The translations under genes were made by a program, and so were the position numbers. The notes beneath the pieces are model-generated. The model saw only the letters and a list, made by a program, of their open reading frames with translations. It searched no databases and was not told the origin of the DNA. From positions 620,001-684,000 of the forward strand of contig NZ_JAUSYY010000001.1 of NCBI RefSeq assembly GCF_030817175.1: 64,000 bases of DNA, given 5' to 3'. The stretch is from Agromyces ramosus (lineage in GTDB: Bacteria > Actinomycetota > Actinomycetes > Actinomycetales > Microbacteriaceae). Below, one piece after another: positions 55,577 through 64,000 of this stretch (position 1 is its first letter; every line of letters starts with the position of its first letter).

Positions 55577-56793
55577 GTTCGGTCTCCTCGTTTCGACGCG
55601 GCGGGGACCGCCGCGGCCTCGGCGGCCGGGGCATCCGCCACCGGGTCGTCGTCATCAGTCGGCGGGGTCGCGGTCTCGGCGAGCGGCAGACGGATCATGA
55701 ACGTCGAACCGCGGCCGGGCTGCGACCACACGCGCACGTCGCCGCCATGGTTCTGCACCGTGTGCTTGACGATGCTGAGCCCGAGGCCCGAGCCGCCGGT
55801 GTTGCGCGAACGGGCCTGATCGACGCGGTAGAAGCGCTCGAACACGCGCTCGAGGTCATCGGCCTCGATGCCGATGCCCTGATCGGTGACGGCGATCTCG
55901 ACGGTGTCCCCCTCGACCTTCACGCCCACGCCGACGCGGCCGCCCTCGTTCGAGTACGCGATCGCATTGGCGATGAGGTTGTGCACCGCGACGATCATGA
56001 GCGACCGATCGCCGTAGACCTGCGCGCCGCTCGAGGCGCGCGCCGCGACGTCGATGCGCCTCGATGCCGCAACCACCCGATTCTGGTCGACCGCCGACGC
56101 GATGACGTCGTCGACGTCGACGAGCACGTCGCGCCGCAGCGCGTCGCGGGCCTGCAGGCGCGAGAGCTCGATGACCTCGCTCGTGATGTGCGCGAGGCGA
56201 CTGGCCTCGACCGAGAGCCGGCCGGTGAATCGGCGCACCCGGTCGGGCTCGTCGGCCGCCTGGTCGATGGCCTCGGCGAGCAGGCTCACCGAGGCGATCG
56301 GGGTCTTCAGCTCATGGCTGATGTTGGCCACGAAGTCGCGGCGCACCTCGTCGAGTCGATGCGCCTCGGTGCGGTCCTCAGCGAGGAGCAGGACGAATCG
56401 CGTGCCGAGCCGTGCCACCCGCACGTGGAGCCGAACGGTCGACTCGCCGAACGGCCCGCGGGCGAGCGTGAGCTCGTCGACGACGGCCTCACCGCCGCGA
56501 CGCACGAGCGCCACCAGGTCGAGCAGCTCGGAATGGACGAGGGCCTGCTGTCGGACGAGCCCCATCGCGAGTGCGCCGGGCGAGGCCCGCAGCACGTTGT
56601 TCGACGGGTCGAGCACGATGCCCGCGGAATCGAGCACCTCGAGCACCTGGTCGACGCCGTCTGGGATCGTGGGCGCGACGACCCTCGCGGCGTTCGAACC
56701 ACGGCGCTCGGCCATGTGCAGCACGATCATGAAGGCGGCACCGAGGAAGATGCCGAAGGCCAGTGCGGTGAGCACCAACCACGTGGAGGTCAT
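55573..56793 (-). CDS. senX3: SenX3-type phosphate sensor histidine kinase
   Basis: 406 residues. A single N-terminal membrane helix (TWLVLTALAFGIFLGAAFMIVL), a PAS-like domain (VDQVLEVLDSAGIVLDPSNNVLRASPGA), HisKA with FVANISHELKTPI (His160), N-box (NLIANAIAYSNEGG), G1 (VTDQGIGIE) and G2 (GGSGLGLSIVKHTV). The short C-terminal Ala/Pro tail is disordered. It should act with PhoU and the phosphate ABC importer to sense external phosphate. phoU is divergent from it here. Confidence 0.94.
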   Translation of the reverse strand: MTSTWLVLTALAFGIFLGAAFMIVLHMAERRGSNAARVVAPTIPDGVDQVLEVLDSAGIVLDPSNNVLRASPGALAMGLVRQQALVHSELLDLVALVRRGGEAVVDELTLARGPFGESTVRLHVRVARLGTRFVLLLAEDRTEAHRLDEVRRDFVANISHELKTPIASVSLLAEAIDQAADEPDRVRRFTGRLSVEASRLAHITSEVIELSRLQARDALRRDVLVDVDDVIASAVDQNRVVAASRRIDVAARASSGAQVYGDRSLMIVAVHNLIANAIAYSNEGGRVGVGVKVEGDTVEIAVTDQGIGIEADDLERVFERFYRVDQARSRNTGGSGLGLSIVKHTVQNHGGDVRVWSQPGRGSTFMIRLPLAETATPPTDDDDPVADAPAAEAAAVPAASKRGDRT

Positions 56794-56972
56794 GGCTCCA
56801 CACTAACCAGACGGATCGGGCCTCTCGCGCCTCCGGCGCCCATGCAGGGGTACGTTAGTGAGTGTTCAAGCTCCCGGCACCGGTTGTTCATCTTCGGGCG
56901 GCAGGATGACCCGGGGCCGGATCGAGCCGGTGTGCCCGCGTGCCCGCGGACCGAGCAGAAGGAAATTCGTAC

Positions 56973-57626
56973 ATGCGTGAGGTGTTCCAGCAGGAACTGC
57001 GCGAGGTGCAGGAGCGACTCGTCGAGATCGCCGGCCTCGTCGCCGAATCGATCGACAAGGCGACCCGGTCGTTCAACGAGTCCGACGTCAGCCTGGCCGA
57101 GGAGGTGATCGCCGACGACAACCGCATCGACCAGGCGGCCATCGAGCTCGACGAGCTGGCCATCACGATCCTCGCGCGGCAGCAGCCGGTCGCACGCGAC
57201 CTCCGCATCGTCGTGAGCGCGCTGCGCATCAGCGCCTCGCTCGAGCGCATGGGCGACATGTCGACGCACATCTCGCAACTCGCCCGGTACCGGTTCCCCG
57301 ACAAGGTGGTGCCCAAGTCGCTCCGTCCGACCTTCGCCGAGATGGGCCGGCTCGACGTCGAGATCGCGCGCAAGCTCGTCGAGCTCCTCCGCACCGAAGA
57401 CGTCGCGATCGCCGAGTCGATCCGCAATGAAGACGACCGCATCGACGCGCTGCACCTCTCGGTCTTCGACAAGGTGCTCGGCGAGAAGTGGAAGGGCGAG
57501 GCCGTCGACACGGTCGACGCGACCCTCGCAAGCCGGTACCACGAGCGCTTCGCCGACCACGCCGTCTCGATCTCGAAGAAGGTGCAGTACCTCGCGACCG
57601 GCGACTGGGTGCCCGAAGACGCGTAG
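56973..57626 (+). CDS. phoU: PhoU phosphate signalling protein
   Basis: 217 residues from ATG 56973. Two PhoU three-helix bundles are visible, with metal-binding motifs EVIADDNRIDQ and SIRNEDDRIDAL at equal positions, and RQQPVARDLRIVVSALRISASLERMGDMSTHIS. PhoU links the phosphate importer to SenX3. An AGAAGGA ribosome site is 11-12 bases before the ATG. It is divergent from senX3-regX3 with a 179-bp gap, so both may be controlled by RegX3. Confidence 0.95.
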   Translation: MREVFQQELREVQERLVEIAGLVAESIDKATRSFNESDVSLAEEVIADDNRIDQAAIELDELAITILARQQPVARDLRIVVSALRISASLERMGDMSTHISQLARYRFPDKVVPKSLRPTFAEMGRLDVEIARKLVELLRTEDVAIAESIRNEDDRIDALHLSVFDKVLGEKWKGEAVDTVDATLASRYHERFADHAVSISKKVQYLATGDWVPEDA

Positions 57627-57637
57627 CACGAGCACGT

Positions 57638-57674
57638 GCGAAGGGCGGGGGATGCGACATCCCCCGCCCTTCGC
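57638..57674. terminator. bidirectional hairpin between phoU and gpmA
   Basis: A 17-bp perfect stem from GCGAAGGGCGGGGGATG around a 3-base loop CGA, midway between the convergent phoU and gpmA stop codons. No U-run on either strand. Confidence 0.7.
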
Positions 57675-57692
57675 CGTGCCGGCAGGCCCCGG

Positions 57693-58439
57693 CTACTTCT
57701 TGCCCTGCGCCGCAACTGCGGCAGCACCGGCCGCCGCAGCCTCGGGGTCGAGGTACTCGCCGGGACCGAGCGGCATGAAGTCGTCGCCGAGTCGGTAGAC
57801 GAGCGGGATGCCGGTGGGGATGTTGAGCTCGGAGATGTCGTCGTCGCTGATGCCGTCGAGGTGCTTCACGAGGGCGCGGAGCGAGTTGCCGTGCGCGGTC
57901 ACGAGCACGACCTTGCCGGCCTCGAGGTCGGGGATGATGTCGGACTCCCAGTACGGCAGCATGCGCGCGATGACGTCTTTCAGGCACTCCGTGCGCGGCA
58001 GCTCGTCGTCGGCGAGGTTCTCGTAGCGAGGATCGCCCACCTGCGACCATTCGGCGTCGTCATCGAGCACGGGCGGCGGCACATCGAAGGAGCGGCGCCA
58101 GAGCTGGAACTGCTCGGGCCCGTACTTCTCGAGCGTCTCGGCCTTGTCGAGGCCCTGCAGCGCACCGTAGTGACGCTCGTTGAGGCGCCACGAGCGGCGC
58201 ACGTCGATCCACGCGCGGTCGGCCACGTCGAGAGCGATGTTCGCGGTCTGGATCGCACGGGTGAGCACCGAGGTGTGCTGCACGTCGGGCAGCACACCGT
58301 GCTCGACGAGCAGCTCGCCGGCGCGGTTCGCCTCGGTCTTGCCGAGGTCGCTGAGCCGCACATCGACCCAACCGGTGAACAGGTTCTTCTGGTTCCATTC
58401 GCTGTTGCCATGGCGAAGCAGCACAAGGGTATGGGGCAT
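57693..58439 (-). CDS. gpmA: 2,3-bisphosphoglycerate-dependent phosphoglycerate mutase
   Basis: 248 residues. [22 protein letters not shown] carries the phosphohistidine His10, [22 protein letters not shown] follows, and [22 protein letters not shown] holds the second catalytic His. Glycolytic and gluconeogenic enzyme interconverting 3- and 2-phosphoglycerate. In mycobacteria gpm1 also neighbours senX3-regX3. The C-terminal Ala-rich stretch is ordinary for the group. Confidence 0.97.
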   Translation of the reverse strand: MPHTLVLLRHGNSEWNQKNLFTGWVDVRLSDLGKTEANRAGELLVEHGVLPDVQHTSVLTRAIQTANIALDVADRAWIDVRRSWRLNERHYGALQGLDKAETLEKYGPEQFQLWRRSFDVPPPVLDDDAEWSQVGDPRYENLADDELPRTECLKDVIARMLPYWESDIIPDLEAGKVVLVTAHGNSLRALVKHLDGISDDDISELNIPTGIPLVYRLGDDFMPLGPGEYLDPEAAAAGAAAVAAQGKK

Positions 58440-58522
58440 GCCGACAGCCTACCGGCGGGGCATCCGTCGACCGTCTTCGTGAAGGCCGATGACGACGCGC
58501 GAGACCCGTCGCGGCCCCAGCG

Positions 58523-59680
58523 TCACTTGCGGACGCCGAGCCTCGGCAGTCGTGGCACGTCGATGGCGGCGCCGGCGTCGGCGGGCACGATCTCGACCTG
58601 CGCCGCGGCGACCTCGATGCCATGGCTCAGCACGATGAGGGGCAGGTCGGCCGGCACGCTGCGCTTGACCACGGCGAGCGCGACCGGACCGAGCTCATGG
58701 TGCATCGCGCTCGAGGTGATGTGGCCGACGGTGCGCCGCTCGGGCGCCTCACCCGGTTCGGGCTCGGGCCGCACCTTCTCGCCGACGACCTCGTCGCCCG
58801 GTGCCGGGAGCACCGTGTCGCTGCCGTCGAGGTGCAGGAGCACGAGGCGACGCGGCGGCCGACCGAGGTTCAGCACCTTCGCCACGGTCTCCTGGCCCTT
58901 GTAGCAGCCCTTGCCGAGGTCGACGGCGGTGCGCAGCCAGTCGAGCTCATGCGGAATCGTCTTCTCGTCGACCTCGGTCGCGAGCCTCGGACGCCATGCC
59001 GCGATGCGCAGGGCCTCGGCGGCCAGCGAGCCGGCGGCGATGACACGCCCGGCAGCGACGGCGGCCGCCGCGTCGGCGAGCGCTTCGCGCGGCACGATGC
59101 GCTCGATCCAGTGCCAGTCGGATGCCGGGTGGCCGGCCTCGTGCGCGTACTGGTGGCCGCCCGGCGCGGGCGCCGCCCACGGGTCGGCCCAGTCGAGTGC
59201 GACGCCGGCGGGCGCGAATGCCGGGGTCGCCGCGTCGAGCGCCGTGGTCGACATGGCGCCGAGGACCGCGAGCTCGGCGCTGCGGTCGGCGACCTCGACC
59301 CGCAGCATGAATCGCATGCGATCGAGCCAGGCGGTGAGCGATGCGGCCTCGTCGCCCTCGACCACGAGCCAGGTCGTCTCGCCGTCGTCGATGACGTGCG
59401 CGGCGTGCTCGATTCGGCCGGATGCGTCGAGCAGGAGCGCTTCGGTGCCGGTGCCCGGCTGCAGCCGGGCGAGCGCCTGGCTCGCCATGGAGTGCAGCCA
59501 CGACAGCCGGTCGGGACCCGTGACGGTCACGATGCCGCGGTCGGAGAGGTCGACGATCGCCTCGCCGCGTTCGAGCTTGCGCTGCTCGACGATGGGATTG
59601 CCGTAGTGGCCGGCGACCCCGGCGTCGACGCCTTCGGCTGCGACGGCGCCCGGCAGGGCGAGGAACGGGGAGGCGGTCAT
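58523..59680 (-). CDS. ygfZ: YgfZ/GcvT-domain folate-binding protein
   Basis: 385 residues from ATG 59680, which shares one base with the upstream stop (TGATG). It has the GcvT-like fold (IVDLSDRGIVTVTGPDRLSWLHSMASQ) and the YgfZ signature DLGKGCYKGQETVAKV with its K-G-C-Y-x-G-Q-E heptad. YgfZ proteins use tetrahydrofolate to support iron-sulfur protein assembly or repair. It follows the nitrobindin-like gene, with which it is translationally coupled. Confidence 0.9.
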   Translation of the reverse strand: MTASPFLALPGAVAAEGVDAGVAGHYGNPIVEQRKLERGEAIVDLSDRGIVTVTGPDRLSWLHSMASQALARLQPGTGTEALLLDASGRIEHAAHVIDDGETTWLVVEGDEAASLTAWLDRMRFMLRVEVADRSAELAVLGAMSTTALDAATPAFAPAGVALDWADPWAAPAPGGHQYAHEAGHPASDWHWIERIVPREALADAAAAVAAGRVIAAGSLAAEALRIAAWRPRLATEVDEKTIPHELDWLRTAVDLGKGCYKGQETVAKVLNLGRPPRRLVLLHLDGSDTVLPAPGDEVVGEKVRPEPEPGEAPERRTVGHITSSAMHHELGPVALAVVKRSVPADLPLIVLSHGIEVAAAQVEIVPADAGAAIDVPRLPRLGVRK

Positions 59681-60288
59681 CAGTCCACTTTCGCGAGTCT
59701 GGCGGAGGCGTGGGTGCGGAGGTCTTGACCCAGCGCCGCGATGTCCCAGGCCCAGAGCAGGTGGCCCTCGACGAGGCCGTAGAGCCTCGTGGCCGCCGCA
59801 TATTCCTTGGCGCCGGCCGTGCGCATGACGGCGTCGGTCGCGAGGTCGATGCGCGGACCCTTCACCTGGCCGAGGTAGAGCTCGCTCACGCCGCCGGGGT
59901 GCACGATCGACACCTCGAGGTCGAATCCGCCGTCGGCGTTGCGGAGCGTCTCGACCGAGTCGGCGTCGGCGTAGCGGCGCTCGCCCACCGCGGGCAGCAG
60001 GCCCGGCCCGACGTCGCCCTCGCCGAGCTCGCGTGCGAGCCGCCAGTAGCCGGTCTCGGTCGCGAGCGGGGTGGGGTCGCCGCTCTCGTCGTCGGGGAAC
60101 AGCCACGTGTACGAGGTGTAGTTCAGGTGGGGCAGGCCGTCGTGGCTGAAGCTCACGCGCTGCCCGAACTCGTGCGTGATCGACTCGTCGCCGACCTTGT
60201 AGTCGAGCACGCCCGACCCCTCCCAGACCCCGAGGAGCCACGAGAGCGGAACGAGCTCGGCCGGGACGCCGACAGGCAGCTCGATCAT
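59680..60288 (-). CDS. nitrobindin-like FABP-family haem protein
   Basis: 202 residues. Beta-barrel marks of the DUF1794/nitrobindin family: LSWLLGVWEGSG near the N-terminus, THEFGQRVSFSHDGLPHLNYTSYTW, RNADGGFDLEVSIVHPGG and GHLLWAWDIAALGQ at the end. Members bind ferric haem and isomerise peroxynitrite; the haem-ligand His lies in the C-terminal half (GHLLWAWD). Its stop overlaps ygfZ by one base, and a 38-residue membrane peptide is encoded just upstream. Confidence 0.88.
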   Translation of the reverse strand: MIELPVGVPAELVPLSWLLGVWEGSGVLDYKVGDESITHEFGQRVSFSHDGLPHLNYTSYTWLFPDDESGDPTPLATETGYWRLARELGEGDVGPGLLPAVGERRYADADSVETLRNADGGFDLEVSIVHPGGVSELYLGQVKGPRIDLATDAVMRTAGAKEYAAATRLYGLVEGHLLWAWDIAALGQDLRTHASARLAKVD

Positions 60289-60292
60289 CGGA

Positions 60293-60409
60293 TCAGCGCT
60301 GCCCCTTGAAGAGCTTGTAGACGACGACGCCGCTGATCCAGGCGATGGCGAGGCTTGCGAGGCCGAGCAGGCCGATGAAGAGGAGTTCGAGGGCGAGCAG
60401 CTCAGTCAT
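60293..60409 (-). CDS. 38-residue membrane peptide upstream of nitrobindin
   Basis: MTELLALELLFIGLLGLASL opens a frame that continues AIAWISGVVVYKLFKGQR. One or two hydrophobic helices end in a basic tail, a pattern common to short actinobacterial membrane proteins. It ends 4 bp before the nitrobindin ATG. AGACTCGGAG lies upstream of the ATG as a possible ribosome site. Function unknown. Confidence 0.6.
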   Translation of the reverse strand: MTELLALELLFIGLLGLASLAIAWISGVVVYKLFKGQR

Positions 60410-60458
60410 GCTCCGAGTCTATCCCGCCCTGGCCCGCTCGCTCCCCGCCCGCTCCCGC

Positions 60459-60773
60459 TCAGCCGAGGACGGACGGCGCGATGGCGAGTGCCGCCGTCGC
60501 GACGATGACCACGGCGCCGCCGACGCTCGCGCTCGTGCGGGAGACGAAGCCCGCGGGTCGCCGCGAGGCGAGCTGCACGATGAGCGAGCCGAGCACGGAT
60601 GCCGCGAGCACCACGCCGAGCGCGCCGTACGCGGCGAGCGCGCCGGAGTCTCCGAACCACACGTTCGCACCGGAGTACGCACGTGCCACGACGACGATGA
60701 CCCCGACGAGCGCGATCGCCCAGACGAGCGCGATGCCCGGCCATCCGCCGCCCGCCGTCGACTCCTGCTGCAT
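60459..60773 (-). CDS. small integral membrane protein, three helices
   Basis: 104 residues from ATG 60773, which has GGGGAG four bases upstream; an in-frame ATG at 60788 has no such site. Three hydrophobic helices (GIALVWAIALVGVIVVVARAY, ALAAYGALGVVLAASVLGSLIVQL and VGGAVVIVATAALAIAPSVLG) and a short basic loop. Family unknown to me. It is divergent from the GlnR-like regulator; the two start 78 bp apart. Confidence 0.65.
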   Translation of the reverse strand: MQQESTAGGGWPGIALVWAIALVGVIVVVARAYSGANVWFGDSGALAAYGALGVVLAASVLGSLIVQLASRRPAGFVSRTSASVGGAVVIVATAALAIAPSVLG

Positions 60774-60851
60774 CGTCTCCCCATTCATGTCGACGGACCC
60801 GCGTCCGGCGTCCCGTAGTATTGACCGCACCTTACTACTGGAGGGTGTGGC

Positions 60852-61541
60852 GTGGCGCAGCTGCTGATCTTGTCGCCGGCGGCCAACGATGACGTTCTTC
60901 CGGCTCTGTCTCTTCTGACTCACCGAACCCGGGTCATTCCGGCTTCGCCCGAGCAGCTGGTCAGAGCGCCCGAATCCGACCTCGTCTTCCTCGACGCCCG
61001 CACCAATCTCGCGGGCGCGAAGGCCCTCTCGCAGATACTCCGCACGACCGGTCTCTCGGTTCCGCTGATCCTCATCGTCACCGAGGGCGGGCTCACCGCG
61101 GTCACGCCCGACTGGGGCATCGACGACGTCGTGCTCGAGAATGCGGGCCCCGCCGAGGTCGACACGCGCATCCGGCTGGCCATCGGCCGGGCCCAGTCCT
61201 CGCAGCCGAGCGAGCGCATCCAGACCTCCGGCGTCATGATCGACGAGGCCAGCTATTCGGCGAAGGTGCACGGTCGTCCGCTCGACCTGACCTACAAGGA
61301 GTTCGAGCTGCTGCGCTTCCTCGCCGCGCACCCCTCGCGCGTGTTCACCCGCGAGCAGTTGCTCAGCGAGGTGTGGGGCTACGACTACTTCGGCGGCACC
61401 CGCACGGTCGACGTGCACGTTCGCCGGCTCCGCGCCAAGCTCGGCGACCTCGACAGCCTGATCGGCACGGTGCGAAACGTCGGCTACCGCTTCAACGTGC
61501 ACGAGGAAGACGACCAGGGCGCGACCGTCACCGCCCGTTGA
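60852..61541 (+). CDS. glnR: GlnR-like OmpR-family regulator
   Basis: 229 residues from GTG 60852, preceded by GGAGGG. The receiver-like domain matches actinobacterial Gln[61 protein letters not shown] and [15 protein letters not shown]. It lacks the usual acidic pair and the Lys, so phosphorylation is not expected, as for GlnR. The winged helix ([55 protein letters not shown] in its core) is near identical in style. In Streptomyces and mycobacteria GlnR governs nitrogen assimilation. Confidence 0.88.
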   Translation: MAQLLILSPAANDDVLPALSLLTHRTRVIPASPEQLVRAPESDLVFLDARTNLAGAKALSQILRTTGLSVPLILIVTEGGLTAVTPDWGIDDVVLENAGPAEVDTRIRLAIGRAQSSQPSERIQTSGVMIDEASYSAKVHGRPLDLTYKEFELLRFLAAHPSRVFTREQLLSEVWGYDYFGGTRTVDVHVRRLRAKLGDLDSLIGTVRNVGYRFNVHEEDDQGATVTAR

Positions 61542-61586
61542 CGCGGCACCCATCGCGCGGCAGTACCCGAATGGCATGATGAGGGG

Positions 61587-63761
61587 ATGACCGCCGACAG
61601 CATCCTCGACGACCGCACGTCGAGTGACTTCGACGACGACTTCGAGCCGTTCGACCTCGAGGGTGCGCCCGAGCTCGCGTCCGAGCGCTACCTCGACCGC
61701 GAGCTGAGCTGGCTCGCGTTCAACCAGCGGGTGCTCGAGCTGGCTGAGGACCCGAGGGTGCCGGTGCTCGAACGCGCCAACTTCCTCGCGATCTTCGCCT
61801 CGAACCTCGACGAGTTCTTCATGGTGCGCGTCGCGGGCCTCAAGCGCCGCATCGTCACGGGCCTCGCCGTGCCGACGAACGTGGGCCGTTCTCCGCTCGA
61901 CGTGCTGAGCGACGTCTCCGCGAAGGCGCACGTGCTCCAGGAGCGGCACGCGGCCGCCTACCAGGAGCTCGTCAAGCCGGCGCTCGCCGAGTCCGGCATC
62001 CGGATCATCACCTGGGCCGAACTCGGCGACGACGAGCACGCGCACCTCCGCGACTACTTCTCCAAGCAGATCTTCCCCGTGCTCATGCCGCTCGCGGTCG
62101 ACCCGGCGCATCCCTTCCCGTACATCTCCGGGCTCTCGTTGAACCTCTCGGTGCGCGTGCGCAACAGCCGCACCGGGCGGCAGGAGTTCGCCCGCGTCAA
62201 GGTGCCGCAGATGCTGCCGCGCTTCGTGCGCGTCGAGCCCGACGAGTCCATCGAAGACGCGCGGTACATCACGCTCGAAGACCTCATCGCGAACCACCTC
62301 GGCGACCTCTTCCCGGGCATGGAGATCGTGGAGCACCATGTGTTCCGGGTCACCCGCAATGAAGACGTCGAGATCGAGGAGGACGAGACCGAGAACCTCA
62401 TCAAGGCGCTCGAGAAGGAATTGCTGCGGCGCCGCTTCGGCCCGCCGATCCGGCTCGAGATCACCGACGACATGGATGAGGTGACCCTCGGCCTGCTCGT
62501 GCGCGAGCTCGACGTCACCGAGCAGGAGGTGTTCCGCCTCCCCGCGCCGCTCGACCTCGGCGGGCTCTTCGACCTCTCGCGGCTCGACCGGCCCGAGCTG
62601 CACTACCCCACCCACGTGCCGACCACCGCGCTGCAGCTGCAGCCGAGCGAGTCGAACCTCCGAGCGGATGTCTTCGCCGCCGTCTCCCGCCAAGACGTGC
62701 TGCTGCACCACCCCTACGAATCGTTCGCCACGAGCGTGCAGGCGTTCCTCGAGCAGGCCGCCGCAGACCCGCACGTGCTCGCGATCAAGCAGACCCTCTA
62801 CCGGACCTCGGGTGACAGCCCCATCGTGGAAGCGCTCATCGATGCTGCGGAGTCGGGCAAGCAGGTGCTCGCCCTCGTCGAGATCAAGGCCCGCTTCGAC
62901 GAGCAGGCGAACATCTCGTGGGCGCGCAAGCTCGAGAAGGCCGGCGTGCACGTCGTCTACGGCCTCGTCGGCCTGAAGACCCACTGCAAGCTCGCCCTCG
63001 TCATCCGGCAGGAGAAGGGCGTGCTGCGCCACTACAGCCACATCGGCACGGGCAACTACAACCCCAAGACGAGCCGCATCTACGAGGACCTCGGGCTCCT
63101 CACGGCCGACGACCAGGTCGGCAAAGATCTCACCCGCCTCTTCAACGAGCTGTCGGGATATGCGATCGAGAAGAAGTTCAAGCGCCTCCTCGTCGCACCG
63201 TTGCACCTGCGCAAAGGCCTCCTGAAGCTCATCGCGACCGAGATCCGCAATGCCGAGGCGGGGCGGCCGTCCGGCATCCGCATCAAGGTGAACTCGATCG
63301 TCGACGAGGCGATCATCGATGCCCTCTACCGCGCCTCGAACGCCGGCGTGCCCGTCGACGTGTGGGTGCGCGGCATCTGCAGCCTCCGCCCGGGCATCGA
63401 GGGGCTGAGCGAGCACATCCGGGTGCGCTCGATCCTCGGGCGATACCTCGAGCACTCGCGCATCTTCTCGTTCGCGAACGACGGCGACCCCCAGATCTTC
63501 ATCGGCTCCGCCGACATGATGCACCGCAACCTCGACCGCCGGGTCGAGGCGCTCGTGCGCCTCACCGACGTCGATCACCTCAGCCAGATCGACTCGCTCT
63601 TCGACCTCGCGATGGCCGACACCACGAGTTCGTGGCGCCTCGACGGATCGGGTGAGTGGATCCGGTACTCGGGCGACGCAGCGGGGCATCCGCTCGACGA
63701 CATGCAGAATCGGCTCATGCAGCAGGTCGGCCAGCGCACTCGCACGGGCAAACGGCGGTGA
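61587..63761 (+). CDS. ppk: polyphosphate kinase 1
   Basis: 724 residues, as in actinobacterial PPK1. Features in order: [21 protein letters not shown] (N domain), [36 protein letters not shown], the HKD-like phospho-His region with [26 protein letters not shown], and [21 protein letters not shown]. The C-terminus holds [28 protein letters not shown]. It makes polyphosphate from ATP. GAGGGG lies directly before the ATG. It follows the glnR-like gene by 45 bp and overlaps the Nudix gene (GTGA). Confidence 0.97.
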   Translation: MTADSILDDRTSSDFDDDFEPFDLEGAPELASERYLDRELSWLAFNQRVLELAEDPRVPVLERANFLAIFASNLDEFFMVRVAGLKRRIVTGLAVPTNVGRSPLDVLSDVSAKAHVLQERHAAAYQELVKPALAESGIRIITWAELGDDEHAHLRDYFSKQIFPVLMPLAVDPAHPFPYISGLSLNLSVRVRNSRTGRQEFARVKVPQMLPRFVRVEPDESIEDARYITLEDLIANHLGDLFPGMEIVEHHVFRVTRNEDVEIEEDETENLIKALEKELLRRRFGPPIRLEITDDMDEVTLGLLVRELDVTEQEVFRLPAPLDLGGLFDLSRLDRPELHYPTHVPTTALQLQPSESNLRADVFAAVSRQDVLLHHPYESFATSVQAFLEQAAADPHVLAIKQTLYRTSGDSPIVEALIDAAESGKQVLALVEIKARFDEQANISWARKLEKAGVHVVYGLVGLKTHCKLALVIRQEKGVLRHYSHIGTGNYNPKTSRIYEDLGLLTADDQVGKDLTRLFNELSGYAIEKKFKRLLVAPLHLRKGLLKLIATEIRNAEAGRPSGIRIKVNSIVDEAIIDALYRASNAGVPVDVWVRGICSLRPGIEGLSEHIRVRSILGRYLEHSRIFSFANDGDPQIFIGSADMMHRNLDRRVEALVRLTDVDHLSQIDSLFDLAMADTTSSWRLDGSGEWIRYSGDAAGHPLDDMQNRLMQQVGQRTRTGKRR

Positions 63762-64000
63762 AGACGGCCGTGACGACGGCGATCTACGCCGCAGGCGCCG
63801 TGTGCTGGCGCCTGATCGACGGCAAGGTCCACGTGCTGGTCATCCACCGCACGGTCCACGGCGATGTCACGATCCCGAAGGGCAAGGTCGATCCCGGCGA
63901 GTCGCTCCCCCGCACCGCGGTGCGTGAGATCGCCGAAGAGACGGGGCTCGACGTCGCGCTGGGCGTGCCGCTCGGCATCTCGCGCTATGCACTGCCGAGC
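63758..64000 (+). CDS. Nudix hydrolase (MutT1-like), N-terminal part
   Basis: 81 codons up to the window edge. GTG 63758 overlaps the ppk stop; GTG 63770 is an alternative. [41 protein letters not shown] leads into the full Nudix box (G-x5-E-x7-REIAEETGL). In Mycobacterium tuberculosis mutT1 also neighbours ppk; that enzyme has a C-terminal histidine phosphatase domain, which would be beyond this window. Sanitising of oxidised or diadenosine nucleotides is the family role. Confidence 0.88.
   Translation, partial: MKTAVTTAIYAAGAVCWRLIDGKVHVLVIHRTVHGDVTIPKGKVDPGESLPRTAVREIAEETGLDVALGVPLGISRYALPS

Noticed and set aside
60459..63689. A 1076-codon minus-strand frame across ppk and glnR
   Set aside because: Antisense shadow of ppk. 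Only its last ~105 codons form a real gene, the small membrane protein.

Overview
This window is chromosomal DNA from a very GC-rich actinobacterium. Gene content points to the Microbacteriaceae, with Agromyces/Leifsonia-like relatives: carD-ispD-ispF-cysS-rlmB, gpm next to senX3-regX3, stand-alone groEL with a CIRCE site, an XPB-type helicase with its partner gene, a GlnR-type regulator near ppk and a MutT-type Nudix gene, and ideR/DtxR. Nearly all of it looks like core or family-core genome. I see no phage, plasmid, insertion sequence, integrase, rRNA or CRISPR array. Both tRNA genes are intact and have no integrase beside them.

Layout. 1-5 kb: the end of a 5-formyl-THF cyclo-ligase gene, an FmdB-like protein, mscL, and a large SF1-like protein whose ATPase motifs look degenerate. 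5-7.5 kb: a persulfide/sulfane-sulfur operon (CoA-disulfide reductase fused to rhodanese, single rhodanese, CstR-type repressor) behind a 15-bp palindromic operator. 7.4-9.2 kb: ald and a divergent Lrp-type regulator. 9.2-18.9 kb: ATP-dependent DNA ligase, small genes, a TMEM175-like protein, a SWIM-SNF2 helicase, DUF1254/1214, a DUF6325 gene with an unlisted 52-residue partner, a Ddn-like F420 enzyme, tRNA-Arg and a beta-propeller lactonase-like gene. 18.9-21.9 kb: two exported wall hydrolases (CHAP, frameshifted; NlpC/P60) that share an N-terminal cassette, an HNH nuclease, and structured non-coding DNA. 21.9-29.1 kb: ideR, serC, cold-shock protein, DUF3027, XPB helicase. 29.1-32.9 kb: a ferric-iron ABC importer behind an IdeR box. 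32.9-36.6 kb: a coupled operon of ferredoxin-reductase-like, FolP2-like and RibD_C genes with a divergent cysteine-rich regulator.

36.6-41.5 kb holds a two-component pair whose kinase carries a large low-complexity insert, a WXG100 protein, and groEL with a perfect CIRCE. 41.5-50 kb holds DUF3048, cspA, LytR_C, DUF3263, msrB, a nitroreductase, a DUF606-type transporter, tRNA-Thr, a DsbA-like protein, an MsiK-type ABC ATPase and DUF4032. 50-54.3 kb is rlmB, cysS, ispF/ispD (apparently a fusion split by one base in a C-run) and carD. 54.4-64 kb is a phosphate/nitrogen regulatory area: regX3-senX3, phoU, gpmA, ygfZ, nitrobindin, glnR-like, ppk, and the start of a Nudix gene.

The most noteworthy items are the degenerate helicase-nuclease, the CstR operon with its operator, the FolP2/RibD/reductase operon, the NlpC leader RNA with a possible MtrA box, the two single-base frameshifts, and a 16-bp palindrome repeated four times that always encodes the same peptide.
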